A stretch of 64,000 nt of DNA from Mucilaginibacter sp. OK098 (GCF_900142915.1 NZ_FRCM01000005.1:639476-703475), one strand, 5' to 3'; counted from the first letter of the stretch, positions 1 through 9,512 are shown. Numbers and translations: made by a program. The notes: generated by a model from the sequence alone, not told the origin.

Positions 1-198
1 GCCTTCTTTGTGTTCAGGCTTGATGCTGCATTCAAATTTAAAGATCCCCAATTCTCAGGGTCTAACTCATGGGTATTGATTAATCACTTTGACGAACTCT
101 TTAAATCCGGCGCGTTTAAAGCCAACTATAAAGCAACCAACAGCGGTGATACTTATAACTTTATGCAGCTTAACTTTGGCGTTGGGATGCCGTTTTAA
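1..198 (+). CDS. C-terminal end of a BamA/TamA-family outer-membrane beta-barrel protein (partial)
   Basis: The frame is open from base 1 to a TAA at 196-198, so only the last 65 residues are seen. The segment has alternating hydrophobic and polar residues typical of the final beta-strands of an Omp85-type barrel and ends in ...FGVGMPF. A C-terminal Phe is the usual recognition signal for the BAM machinery. Comparable tails occur in Bacteroidota TamL/BamA proteins, which insert or secrete outer-membrane proteins. The family call is inference from a short tail; any barrel protein with this end is possible. Confidence 0.55.
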   Translation, partial: AFFVFRLDAAFKFKDPQFSGSNSWVLINHFDELFKSGAFKANYKATNSGDTYNFMQLNFGVGMPF

Positions 199-235
199 TC
201 ATTAGGCCGTTCACTAATTTATTTAAAGGACGATT

Positions 236-394
236 CTATGCTTCTTTTAGTTCTTCGCCTTCATCCTGTACCCTTTTAAACTCATCAACCAGTACTTCCC
301 GTTCTTTTTTCATGTTCTCAATTTTAATTGAAAGTTCTTTTATTGCTATAACTATTTCATGCAGGCGGGCTAGCTTGGGTGTATCCTCTTTCAT
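236..394 (-). CDS. Small coiled-coil protein, 52 aa, function unknown
   Basis: A 53-codon ORF begins with ATG at 392-394 and stops with TAG at 236-238. The product is very rich in Lys and Glu with Leu/Ile/Val at heptad-like spacing (for example IAIKELSIKIENMKKE), so it should form a single coiled coil or a dimer of helices. It has no signal peptide and no Cys. It faces the upstream barrel gene tail-to-tail. The composition looks coding rather than random, but no known function can be assigned. Confidence 0.5.
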   Translation of the reverse strand: MKEDTPKLARLHEIVIAIKELSIKIENMKKEREVLVDEFKRVQDEGEELKEA

Positions 395-736
395 TGTACG
401 TATCAGCTAAAAACTAAATATAACATTTTTGTTACACTAATTATCATGTCTGACCAAATACTTGAACATCAGTTGGTTAATTTTGTTTGAAGGTATATGG
501 CGATAAGGTAGATTCTGACATAAGACAGGTGGTACGGACTATGTGTACAGAGTCAGATATTTGTTAGAATGATTTCCCTAAAATATACGATCCTTATATC
601 GGATTCAAAAAAAAGATCTGTCTTGTTCTCTTCGCAGTACTCTTATCTTAAACCACCCAATAAAAATTATTCCCGGGTTAGCCGGGCGACAAACAAATAA
701 TCACCAAATCACTAATTAATTTCTACATTTATAACA
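395..736. other. Intergenic stretch, nothing recognised
   Basis: These 342 bases lie between the divergent small coiled-coil gene and the NHL lipoprotein gene and must hold both promoters. I see no ORF, no strong hairpin and no repeated block in it. Confidence 0.6.
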
Positions 737-1933
737 ATGAAAAACAAATACCCCAATCTGCTTTTTAAAGTTATTTGTATAATGCTGGTAGCCTTATTTA
801 TGGCTGCCTGTAAGCGTGAGCTTATACCTAACCAGGTAACACGCGATACTACTACAACTATTATTGATACTACAGGCCATGGCGGCACAACTGTTAAGGA
901 TACTTTACCATCGTTTTACAGCCCAGTTGGTTTAGCTGTTGATGCTGCGGGGAATATTTATGTGGCCGATTACGGCAATAACCTGATCCGCAAGATAAGC
1001 CCTACGGGGTTGGTAAGCACTCTTGCCGGCAACGGATCGCAGGGATTAATAAATGCCACGGGGCTTTTAGCATCATTTAACCAGCCAACGGGTATAGCTG
1101 TTGATGCAGCCGGCAATGTTTATGTTGGCGATGCGGGTAATAACCGGATTCGTAAAATCACCTCCGCAGGTGCAGTAAGTACCCTGGCCGGCAGCGATAG
1201 TACAGGCTATGCCGATGGAGCAGATACTACAGCATCGTTTTTTCACCCTGAGGGCATTACGCTTGATGCAGCCGGCAATGTGTATGTAGCTGATGCCGGT
1301 AATAACCTGATCCGCAAAGTTGCACCTAACGGGACGGTTAGTACGCTTGCCGGCAACGGTACCAATGTTGGGGAGACAAATATATTCAGCAATCCTACAG
1401 GTGTGGCGGCAGATGCAGCCGGAAATATTTATGTAGCCAATTATATCAATAACAACATATTAAAAGTAAGTGCAGCCGGGGTAATAAGCATCGTGGCAGG
1501 TAGTGGCGCCGCAGGTGCCTCAAATGGTTCGGGCGGCTCAGCTACTTTTTATTTCCCCAATAGCGTAGCCGTTGATGCAGCTAATAATGTTTATGTAGCT
1601 GATGGCATAAATAACCTGATCCGCAAAATTACACCTGATGGAACGGTGAGCACCCTTGCGGGAAGTGGTATTGCCGGAGCTGCCGACAATACCGGAACAG
1701 CCGCCTCATTTGATGGCCCGGCAGGGTTAGCAGTTGATGCAGCAGGTAATGTATATGTTGCCGATTCAAACAATAACCGTATCCGTAAAATAACCCCGGT
1801 GGGTGTGGTAACCACTGTGGCGGGTAATGGCCTGGCAGGTGCTAAGAACGGACAGGCAGTGGCAAGGCGGAATACGAAGAGTATAAAAGCCGCTACAAAT
1901 AAAAAGTTGCCTGTTTTTTACAGGAAGAAGTAG
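737..1933 (+). CDS. NHL-repeat lipoprotein
   Basis: The first 25 residues form a lipoprotein signal with a lipobox-like MAAC, so Cys25 is the probable lipidation site. A linker rich in Thr/Asp follows, then six NHL-type blades (about residues 60-370), each with the pattern GxAVDAAGNxYVADxxNNxIRKI. Six blades would make a beta-propeller exposed on the cell surface or in the periplasm, usually a protein or polysaccharide binding scaffold. The last 25 residues are Lys/Arg-rich and unlike the blades; the propeller seems to stop in the middle of a further repeat. Partner and ligand are unknown. Confidence 0.8.
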   Translation: MKNKYPNLLFKVICIMLVALFMAACKRELIPNQVTRDTTTTIIDTTGHGGTTVKDTLPSFYSPVGLAVDAAGNIYVADYGNNLIRKISPTGLVSTLAGNGSQGLINATGLLASFNQPTGIAVDAAGNVYVGDAGNNRIRKITSAGAVSTLAGSDSTGYADGADTTASFFHPEGITLDAAGNVYVADAGNNLIRKVAPNGTVSTLAGNGTNVGETNIFSNPTGVAADAAGNIYVANYINNNILKVSAAGVISIVAGSGAAGASNGSGGSATFYFPNSVAVDAANNVYVADGINNLIRKITPDGTVSTLAGSGIAGAADNTGTAASFDGPAGLAVDAAGNVYVADSNNNRIRKITPVGVVTTVAGNGLAGAKNGQAVARRNTKSIKAATNKKLPVFYRKK

Positions 1934-2112
1934 ATGGATGTGCAAATGTGCGGATATGCAGATGTGCGAATGTTTTGATTTTTTTCAAGACAATTCAATA
2001 GCAAATATGAAGGCTGTTCTGTTTTTTGTCTGAACCATGATTCTCATGATTAAAGGATTTCCTGATATCTTAGAAATCTTTTAAATCCTTTGATCCTGGT
2101 TCCGGTTCACCC

Positions 2113-2652
2113 CTAAAATATCCCCTTCAGTCCGTCAATTATACTTTGGAAAAATGTTGGGATACTAAGGTTATTGTGATAATTAAAGTACATAAAAATG
2201 CAGAAGATGATAATGGCTATAATGATGAACCTTTTAAACATGTAGGCCAGCAAAACAAGTCCGCAGGGAATAGCCAGTAATAGGATCCAGCTAATGTGTA
2301 GCGGGCTTAGCTTATCATCTTGCTTATAAATGTAATAAAGTATGCTATGCGTGCCTTTATCGTTCTGGTGCCTGGCATATAAAAAGGTAGACTTATCAAT
2401 TTTGTGCCTGTAAAATGCGGTGCCTTTATCAAAGGTAAGCTGTTCTTCAAAACCATTCATAGTAAAGGTAAACACGCCATTTATATTTTCCTGTATAACG
2501 TTTGCCGTATCTGTTGCTACAACTGCCACCTCGCTTTTAGCAAAAGGATTTTCTTTAATTACAAAATGATTAATAGCAATTGTATCGGCAAAAGTAAAGC
2601 TTGCCGAAATTGTTAACAGGCAAAAGACAAGTAATAGCTTCTTCATTATCAT
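2113..2652 (-). CDS. Exported membrane protein, unknown function, 179 aa
   Basis: The N-terminus is a signal sequence (MKKLLLVFCLLTISASFTFA), then a soluble domain of about 95 residues, then two adjacent hydrophobic segments near residues 120-140 and 142-160, and a short tail. Two ATGs two codons apart are possible starts (2652 or 2646); the second gives the more typical MKK opening. The soluble part contains a short beta-rich stretch (FTFTMNGFEEQLTF). No family is recognised. It is monocistronic, facing the NHL gene. Confidence 0.6.
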   Translation of the reverse strand: MIMKKLLLVFCLLTISASFTFADTIAINHFVIKENPFAKSEVAVVATDTANVIQENINGVFTFTMNGFEEQLTFDKGTAFYRHKIDKSTFLYARHQNDKGTHSILYYIYKQDDKLSPLHISWILLLAIPCGLVLLAYMFKRFIIIAIIIFCIFMYFNYHNNLSIPTFFQSIIDGLKGIF

Positions 2653-2777
2653 ATAGCAATTGTGTGCTATAAAAATAGCATTTTTTTAAGCTGCCGGTTT
2701 AATAAATGCATACTTAAATTGACGGGAGCTGGATATAAACGCTGTTCGCCTTACTCTGCCTACTCCAAAGGTTACAG

Positions 2778-3008
2778 TGTGTACACATCTTTTGTCTTAG
2801 TTATTAATGTGTTCATGCTCCTTTAGGAGCAAAATATTGGTAGAAAAATAAAATGACTTTTTGCGCTCCATAGGTGCGAAACTTATTGGACTATTTAACG
2901 AAGATTCCTTAGCAGCGGGGTTGTGTACCTGTGGCACACGAATTATTGGGTTGTTGTTTTTCTACCAATATTGAACCCCGATGGGGGTTAGGAAAAGATA
3001 TGTACACA
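2778..3008. repeat. MITE-like intergenic element with nested inverted repeats
   Basis: Outer arms TGTGTACACATCTTTT (2778-2793) and AAAAGATATGTACACA (2993-3008) are complementary in 15 of 16 positions. Inner arms AATATTGGTAGAAAAA (2833-2848) and TTTTTCTACCAATATT (2957-2972) are perfectly complementary over 16 bp. Short hairpins such as GCTCCTTTAGGAGC (2817-2830) and CCCCGATGGGG sit inside. No ORF is present. This is the architecture of a non-autonomous transposable or REP-like element. The rest of the 600-base gap 2653-3252 shows nothing else. Confidence 0.5.
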
Positions 3009-3252
3009 GCTTAGTCCCTTTGGGAGGGCTAGTCCCGTAATGATTCCGTTTATAAGGCATTTATGAATGCTACGCAGTTTAGGTGAGGCCAAATCGCGGA
3101 GCATGAAGCCGATAATATACCAACACCAGTCTGTTTTTATTAAATAATATATGATTAAACTATTTCATAATTATATATCTAAATATAGCAAACAATGTTT
3201 AGCATTGAATGTAATTAGCTTAGCCAAATAAGCCGCCGGTATTTAGTTATAT

Positions 3253-6200
3253 ATGAACAATTTGAGTATTATTTTGGGTGATAATCGCCCGGACCTTATA
3301 AAAGAAGAAACACTACCATCATTATTTAGTAAAGCGGCAAGTGAATTTGCAGATAAAACCGCACTTATCTTTCATGATGAAACTTTAACCTATGCCGGCC
3401 TAAACCGCTGGAGTGATGAAGTTGCCCTGCAGCTTTCAAAAAAAGGAATAAAACGCGGCGATAAGGTCGGCGTTTGGTGGCAGCGGGGTCTGCCGCTGCA
3501 TGTAATTATAGTAGGAATAGTTAAAGCTGGTGCAGCCTATGTGCCCGTCGACAGGGAAATTCCGGCCGAGCGGGTTGAAGTGATCATGCAGGAGGTAGGT
3601 GCTGCAGCATGTTATAGCTCGCAGCAGCTTAATGTTAATTGTTTAATGTTGACCCCGCCCGAAAACCCGGGAACCAGCAAGGCTTTAACTTCAGCTGAAA
3701 TTAATTTGCTGCCCACCGATCTAAGCGGATCTGATTGTGCTTATGTGCTTTATACGTCTGGCAGTACCGGTAAGCCAAAAGGGATCCCCATTAGTCATGG
3801 CCAGATCTGTCATTTAATAAGATCGGAGCAAAGCGTTATTCAAATTAAATCCGCCGATAAGGTGTACCAGGGCTTTTCGGTATCTTTTGACATGTGGTGC
3901 GAGGAAACCTGGATAAGTTATTTTGCCGGGGCTACTTTGTGGGTTGCCGATAATACAACATCAAAAGCTATTGATGAATTAAGCGACATTTTAAGAAAAG
4001 AAAATATAACCATACTGCACGCGGTACCCAGCCTGCTGGCAGTTATGGAAGATAGTTTGCCAAGCTTGCGATTGGTAAATGCAGGCGGTGAAGCGTGTAC
4101 CCCGCAGGTACTGGCCAAATGGTCAAAAGAAGGGATGAAGTTTTTTAACAGCTATGGCCCAACTGAAACTACGGTAACGGCAACCATTGCACAGCTTGGC
4201 CCCAATGATCATATTGTAATAGGACAGCCCCTGCCTAACTATAACCTTGCTGTTGTTGATGATGCTTTAAACCTGTTGCCATTTGGCGAAGCAGGGGAGT
4301 TGGTGATAACCGGCCCCGGAGTTGCTACCGGGTATGTTAAATTGCCCCAGCTTACAAAAGAAAAATTTGTTGCAAAACCCGCATCATTAAGCGCTTTGCC
4401 AGGTAATACGGTATACCGCACCGGGGATATTGCCATAATCAATAAAAATGGAAGCGTTGATATGCAAGGCCGTATTGACGACCAGATAAAATTGCGTGGT
4501 TACCGGATAGAGTTGGGCGAGATTGAAACCAAATTGAACGAAATTGCAGGAGTAAGATCGGCTGCTGTGGCTGTAAAAAAAGATTTCAGCGATCAGGAAC
4601 ATTTGGTGGGTTATGTAGTGACGGAAGGGCTGACCTGTATTGATGAAGGTGCTTTTAGGATGGAGCTTTCAAAGGGATTGCCATCCTACATGATCCCGTC
4701 AACTATAATGGTGCTGCCAGAAATGCCACGCATGCCAAGTGGAAAAATAAACCGCAAGGCACTGCCTGTTCCGCCAGTTTTATCGGCTGATACAGAAGCC
4801 AGCGGAACACTGGATCTTAATGCCCCGATAGAAGACAGGATATTAGCTGTGCTGCATAAAATATTCCCGAATAGGGCTATTGATCCGTCAATGGATTTCT
4901 TTACTGACCTTGGCGGTCATTCCTTGCTGGCTGCCGGTTTTGTATCCCAGCTAAGGCGCGATGCTGGTTTGCCTAATTCATCACTAAAAGATGTTTACAT
5001 AAACAGGCCTATCAGTAATTTAATACAGGAGTGGAGCACACGCGCAGAAACTGTGGCAAAGCCTAAACGGGTGTTTAACAAAATACCGTTGATGAGGCAT
5101 ATTACCTGCTGGACTGCACAAACTGTTGCCCTGCTTATAATATATGGCTTGTTTGCCTTCCAGATCTTTATCCCTTACCTGGGGTATTATTATGTTGACC
5201 AGGAAACCAACAATGTGCTTTATGCTATCATAACATCGCTACTTTTATTTTCTTTGATCCCACCCATATTTACGGTTGTGTGTATTACAACCAAATGGCT
5301 TGTTATAGGCAAAATGAAAGCCGGCGATTACCCGCTTTGGGGCACCTATTATTTTAGATGGTGGTTTGTAAAAACCATGCAGCGCCTGTTACCTGCGCAG
5401 TTTTTAAACGGCACTCCCTTATATCCTGTATACCTGCGCTTGCTGGGCGTAAAAATAGCTCCTGATGCACAGGTAAGCGATTTTGCCTTTGGCGCCGAAG
5501 ACCTGATAACTATAGGCAGCGATGTAAGCATAAGCTCGCAAACTAATTTAAATAATGCTTTTGTTGAAGACGGTTGGCTAAAGTTACGCACCATAACCCT
5601 TGGCGATCATGCCTATATTGGCAGCAGCGCTATTATATCGGGCGGTAGCACTATGGAGGCATGGAGCGAGTTGCAGGACCTTAGCTTTCTGCAGCCCGGA
5701 AAAACAATTGGCCAGGGCGAAGTATGGCGGGGTAGCCCGGCGCAGCTTAAAGAAAAAAAGAACATTGAAGATCTTCCGCAACCGCTGGTTGTTTCGGCAT
5801 TTACAAGGCGTAAGTATAAGCTGATATTTATGCTGTTTATTATGATCTTCCCATTCATTATCCTGTTACCGCTGCTGCCAACAATAATTACCATAAATAA
5901 ACTGGATAATGCAGCCGGTGATTATGATTTTACCTACCTGATAGGTGCACCTTTATTGGCCCTGTTATATATTTTGTTGTTTGCCGCCGAAACCATTATA
6001 CTTACCCGTTTGCTACAACACGATGTTAAACCCGGCAAATATTCCATTTACAGTATGTTTTATGTGCGCAAATGGTTTGTTGATCAGCTAATGTCATTAA
6101 GTCTTATTGTTTTACACCCTATTTATGCCACGGTTTATGTTGCAGGCTTTTTCAGAGCATTGGGTGCAAAAATAGGTAAGGATACGGAGATCTCTACCGC

Positions 6201-7206
6201 AAGCAGTGTAACACACCCGTTGCTGGAGATTGGGGATGGCGCCTTTGTTGCAGATGCAGTAACACTTGGCGAAGCTGATATCCGCGCCCAGCAGCTGATT
6301 CTTGAAAAAACTACTATCGAAAGCAATAGTTTTGTTGGCAACAGCGCGCTAATTCCGCAGGGGTATCACCTTAATGGCAATATGCTGATAGGGGTATTGT
6401 CTACCCCGCCTGATAAACAGCAAATGGCTGATAACGATGCACGGGATTGGTTTGGTTCGCCGGCAATTCCGTTGCCACGCAGGCAGGAAAGTAATCCTTT
6501 TCCAGCTGAGTTAACTATCCATCCTAAAACCAGCAGGAAAATTGCAAGGGGACTGGTTGAGTTTATAAGGATCATCCTTCCTGAAAGCGCTATTATTTGT
6601 TGCTCAATTTTATTTATTGCCTACGGTCATGACCTGGTAGTTGATGAGCCTTTGTGGAAGATAATCCTATACTTTCCCTTTTATTATTTGTTTTATATGG
6701 GCATTCCTGCATTCCTGATCACTGTTTTACTAAAATGGGTGTTTATTGGAAAATATAAGCCTAAACAAAGGCCAATGTGGAGCTGGAATGTATGGAGAAG
6801 TGAAGCTATCACATCAACCTACGAAGCATTATCTATCCCTTTTTTGTTAGAATATTTGCAGGGTACACCCTGGTTGCCTATTATGATGCGGCTGCTGGGC
6901 GTGAAAACAGGAAAAAGGATCTTCATGAACACCACTGATATTACCGAGTTTGATATGGTTACCATTTGTGATGATGCAGCCCTCAATGCCGATTGCGGTC
7001 CGCAGACGCATTTATTCGAAGACAGGGTAATGAAGGTAGGATCGGTAAAAATAGGGGCAAGGAGCAGTATTGGCTCAGGCACCATTATTTTGTATGATAG
7101 CGAGCTGGGAGATGATACCAATATTGAGGCCTTATCATTAGTAATGAAAGGTGAGCGCCTTTCTCCGGGTACAGACTGGACGGGAAGCCCGGTTAAACCG
7201 GCTTAA
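3253..7206 (+). CDS. Pls/PosA-type single-module nonribosomal peptide synthetase with membrane domains
   Basis: The N-terminal 500 residues are an adenylation domain with all core motifs: KAGAAYVPVD, YTSGSTGKPKG (about residue 167), FNSYGPTETT, YRTGD, GRIDDQIKLRGYRIE and PSGKINR. A carrier protein domain follows with LGGHSLLA, Ser557 being the phosphopantetheine site. After about residue 610 there is no ordinary condensation or thioesterase domain; instead pairs of membrane segments alternate with three related soluble domains that look like left-handed beta-helix acyltransferases (IGSDVSISSQTNLNN, IGDGAFVADAVTLG, ICDDAALNADCG). This matches the layout of epsilon-poly-lysine synthetase Pls and PosA, which make amino-acid homopolymers iteratively at the membrane. 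The amino acid used here cannot be read safely. Monocistronic; a terminator follows. Confidence 0.85.
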   Translation: MNNLSIILGDNRPDLIKEETLPSLFSKAASEFADKTALIFHDETLTYAGLNRWSDEVALQLSKKGIKRGDKVGVWWQRGLPLHVIIVGIVKAGAAYVPVDREIPAERVEVIMQEVGAAACYSSQQLNVNCLMLTPPENPGTSKALTSAEINLLPTDLSGSDCAYVLYTSGSTGKPKGIPISHGQICHLIRSEQSVIQIKSADKVYQGFSVSFDMWCEETWISYFAGATLWVADNTTSKAIDELSDILRKENITILHAVPSLLAVMEDSLPSLRLVNAGGEACTPQVLAKWSKEGMKFFNSYGPTETTVTATIAQLGPNDHIVIGQPLPNYNLAVVDDALNLLPFGEAGELVITGPGVATGYVKLPQLTKEKFVAKPASLSALPGNTVYRTGDIAIINKNGSVDMQGRIDDQIKLRGYRIELGEIETKLNEIAGVRSAAVAVKKDFSDQEHLVGYVVTEGLTCIDEGAFRMELSKGLPSYMIPSTIMVLPEMPRMPSGKINRKALPVPPVLSADTEASGTLDLNAPIEDRILAVLHKIFPNRAIDPSMDFFTDLGGHSLLAAGFVSQLRRDAGLPNSSLKDVYINRPISNLIQEWSTRAETVAKPKRVFNKIPLMRHITCWTAQTVALLIIYGLFAFQIFIPYLGYYYVDQETNNVLYAIITSLLLFSLIPPIFTVVCITTKWLVIGKMKAGDYPLWGTYYFRWWFVKTMQRLLPAQFLNGTPLYPVYLRLLGVKIAPDAQVSDFAFGAEDLITIGSDVSISSQTNLNNAFVEDGWLKLRTITLGDHAYIGSSAIISGGSTMEAWSELQDLSFLQPGKTIGQGEVWRGSPAQLKEKKNIEDLPQPLVVSAFTRRKYKLIFMLFIMIFPFIILLPLLPTIITINKLDNAAGDYDFTYLIGAPLLALLYILLFAAETIILTRLLQHDVKPGKYSIYSMFYVRKWFVDQLMSLSLIVLHPIYATVYVAGFFRALGAKIGKDTEISTASSVTHPLLEIGDGAFVADAVTLGEADIRAQQLILEKTTIESNSFVGNSALIPQGYHLNGNMLIGVLSTPPDKQQMADNDARDWFGSPAIPLPRRQESNPFPAELTIHPKTSRKIARGLVEFIRIILPESAIICCSILFIAYGHDLVVDEPLWKIILYFPFYYLFYMGIPAFLITVLLKWVFIGKYKPKQRPMWSWNVWRSEAITSTYEALSIPFLLEYLQGTPWLPIMMRLLGVKTGKRIFMNTTDITEFDMVTICDDAALNADCGPQTHLFEDRVMKVGSVKIGARSSIGSGTIILYDSELGDDTNIEALSLVMKGERLSPGTDWTGSPVKPA

Positions 7207-7214
7207 GTAATTTT

Positions 7215-7258
7215 AATTTTGCCCGGCTTTAATGATCTTATTTTAGCCGGGTAAAATT
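7215..7258. terminator. Bidirectional terminator between the NRPS and the S41 peptidase genes
   Basis: AATTTTGCCCGGCT (7215-7228) pairs with AGCCGGGTAAAATT (7245-7258) in 13 of 14 positions, with A/T-rich ends on both sides. It lies at the convergent 3' ends and overlaps the last codons of the peptidase gene. Confidence 0.7.
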
Positions 7259-8560
7259 CTCAATCTTTCCGTCCTGGTAAATAAAGTTTAATGCGGTAAT
7301 TTTTCCGTTATCCGCTTTCTTAAATTCTAATTGACGATCATTATTTGTGAAAGTAAAAGCAGTTGCTGATATCGGGATTAAACCAATACTGTAACCATTT
7401 GTATCTGTGAAATATAATTGCTCTTTTTTTAAAGTGATCAGTCGCCCGTCATAATTCCCTGCGTACGCTTTTAATGTAGCTGTGTTGGTTTTAAAGGGGT
7501 GAAGCTTTGAATTGAGAATAACCCTGAACCATTTTATTGATTTAATTATGGCCGAATCTTTTGATGTGCTGATCTGGCAATCATAAGCAATGGCCAATGC
7601 AGTGTCCAATGCATTTTTTTTATCGCTGTTAACGTTTGGCCTCACACCTGTTTTTTCCCAATTCTTACCTGTAACCGGATTAATTGCTTTTCTGAACGGG
7701 ATGTTACCAATAAAGCCGTTACTGATACTGCTTGATGACACCCAATGTGCGGCACCTCCTGTGGTTTGACCGATAATTGTTGCACGGTGCAAGCTTTGTA
7801 AATCATAAGCAAATTCTTCTGCAGCCGAATAAGTGTGGTTGTTAACTAAAATATATACAGGCATTAAAGCAAATGTAGCCGAAGGTGCTATTGGATTTGT
7901 CCAATATTGGTTGGTGCTGGTATGGCGGTCATAATAATCATTAAGATGCGTTTTTTCCTTAAAGAAATAGTTGCAAATATATTTCACCATATCCGGTTCG
8001 CCGCCAGGGTTTTCACGAATATCAATGATCAGGGCGTTAGCGTTTTTTAAAAAATTAAATGCATTTTTTACCACTTCTATTGATTGTTCATTAGGATCAT
8101 AAAATTGAGTTATTGAAATATATCCAATATTCCCATCCAGGATCCTGACATTTGGAAAACCATAGTTTTTTTGTTTTGCTAATTGTAAAAAACTCATCCG
8201 CCGGGTAACAGATTCCATGTACGATTTTGTCTGTAAAGCTTTTTCAAAACCGGCATCGTAATAGATGCGCATATGCAGGTCATTGTAAACGGTTTGCAAA
8301 TCCGCATTAAGTATCCCTGCAAAATCATTTGGATTGGCAATGGTACCATATCCCCCGCTTTTTAGCCGCCCCTTAATGCGGGTGCTCATTTTAACGGCAG
8401 TATCTAAATAAATATATTTCTTAATTAAAATTGATGAAAGGCTGTCAACAACTTCAGCCTTAATAGCCGGTGTTAATTCCATAACATGTTTTTGAGCAAT
8501 TGCAGTTCTGTATCCTATGAAATAGAGCATAAATGTAAAAAGCCATTTTATATGTTTCAT
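7238..8560 (-). CDS. Secreted S41-family serine peptidase
   Basis: A signal peptide ends near Ala22 (RTAIA/Q). The centre contains the tail-specific-protease fold: IGYISITQF, a region ALIIDIRENPGG (about 176-187) and NNHTYSAAEEF, in which Ser245 is the predicted nucleophile, followed by IIGQTTGGAAHW. No PDZ domain is evident, so it resembles the interphotoreceptor-retinoid-binding/tricorn-core branch rather than CtpA. The last 70 residues form a small beta module (YAGNYDGRLITLKKEQLYF) that resembles the two modules of the next gene. The two genes are 33 bp apart on the same strand and are probably co-transcribed. Confidence 0.85.
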   Translation of the reverse strand: MKHIKWLFTFMLYFIGYRTAIAQKHVMELTPAIKAEVVDSLSSILIKKYIYLDTAVKMSTRIKGRLKSGGYGTIANPNDFAGILNADLQTVYNDLHMRIYYDAGFEKALQTKSYMESVTRRMSFLQLAKQKNYGFPNVRILDGNIGYISITQFYDPNEQSIEVVKNAFNFLKNANALIIDIRENPGGEPDMVKYICNYFFKEKTHLNDYYDRHTSTNQYWTNPIAPSATFALMPVYILVNNHTYSAAEEFAYDLQSLHRATIIGQTTGGAAHWVSSSSISNGFIGNIPFRKAINPVTGKNWEKTGVRPNVNSDKKNALDTALAIAYDCQISTSKDSAIIKSIKWFRVILNSKLHPFKTNTATLKAYAGNYDGRLITLKKEQLYFTDTNGYSIGLIPISATAFTFTNNDRQLEFKKADNGKITALNFIYQDGKIENFTRLK

Positions 8561-8593
8561 AATTTAATTTATTAGTAGGATACAGCGAACGGG

Positions 8594-9244
8594 TTAATTT
8601 TTAATCCTGGTAAACAGGTCATTTCCGTTTAGCAGCATTTGGATTATATTTTTGTTTTGATCTCTTTTAAACTTTAACGGCATGTTTAAAGCTCTGATCA
8701 TAAAATCATCGCCTGACCTATAGTCAAGTACACTGCGTGCTCCATCCCATAATTGAGTAGCCCATAGTTGGCCGTCCTTTAAAGAGATCTCAATAATTGC
8801 AGTTTGCCCATTCATAATTATCTGGTACTTGCCTAAATAATCTGCAGGAACGGCAGGTTTAACATTGCCCGTATTTTGAGCTGCCGGATTACTTTTTATT
8901 CATTCAATATTTCCATTCACAGCAATTTTTACAACTTTATCTGTGGGATCCCTTATAAATTTAATGGCTAAATTTTGTTCGGGAACAACAAAGTTGTCTC
9001 CGGATAGCTGTTTAAGTATTAATGTTTGCTCGTTGGACAGCCGGGCCGTCAGCTTCCCATTCTCTATAATTAATTCGGCATAGGTGATTGGGGTTCCCTG
9101 TATGGTTTGAAATTTGCCGGTGTAAGCGGACAGTGAATCCTGCTGTTTTTGAGTTAAGCTGAAGGGGGCGGCATTGCAAAATACTATTTGCACCAGCATA
9201 AATAATGTGAGTAAAATTAAATTCCTTTTCATTTTTTGAATCAT
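8594..9244 (-). pseudogene. Secreted protein with two beta modules, interrupted by an in-frame TGA
   Basis: Reading from ATG 9244, a signal peptide (to about Ala26) and a first module of 80 residues lead to TGA at 8900-8902. The same frame continues without any other stop to 8594 and encodes a second, homologous module; the joint reads NGNIE-stop-IKSNPAAQNTGN and then LGKYQIIMNGQ. Both modules share the order TGKFQ/LGKYQ, ENGKL/KDGQL, SGDNF/SGDDF, IKF/LKF, VNGN/LNGN. The modules resemble the C-terminal beta module of the neighbouring S41 peptidase. Either a nonsense mutation split the gene, or the first half is still made as a one-module secreted protein. Confidence 0.65.
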
Positions 9245-9464
9245 AATTATTTACCAAAGCAGCGTTGATTTGTGGTTTGGTTAAGCAAAGAAGCCGCTAG
9301 TTGCAGGTTACTGCTACTCAAATCGGGATTTGAGTAATATTTTGTTTGGAGCGGCATTGATACTCAGTAAATAATTTGAAGCCAAATATTAATAAGATTA
9401 AAGTTTTATGTTCCTATTGGTGATTTTATTTTACTGATTTACAGATAATTGTATTTTTTATTAA

Positions 9465-9500
9465 TTAATTCTATTAAATCTATAGTATTTATAGAATTAA
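9465..9500. repeat. Perfect 10-bp inverted repeat upstream of the riboswitch promoter
   Basis: TTAATTCTAT (9465-9474) and ATAGAATTAA (9491-9500) are exact complements with a 16-nt spacer, ending 5 bp before the -7 box at 9505. It could be a repressor or activator site, or a terminator for minus-strand transcripts; this is inference. Confidence 0.4.
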
Positions 9501-9504
9501 TGCG

Positions 9505-9512
9505 TATGTTTG
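9505..9512 (+). promoter_or_regulatory. Bacteroidota -7 box (TATGTTTG) ahead of the SAM riboswitch
   Basis: TATGTTTG fits the TAnnTTTG consensus of the Bacteroidota housekeeping sigma factor and lies 27 bp before the start of the riboswitch P1 helix. No clear TTTG-type -33 element is seen. Confidence 0.5.

Noticed and set aside
8900..8902. TGA as a selenocysteine codon
   Set aside because: No SECIS-like hairpin directly after the codon and no redox motif around it; the residue falls in a linker between two modules.
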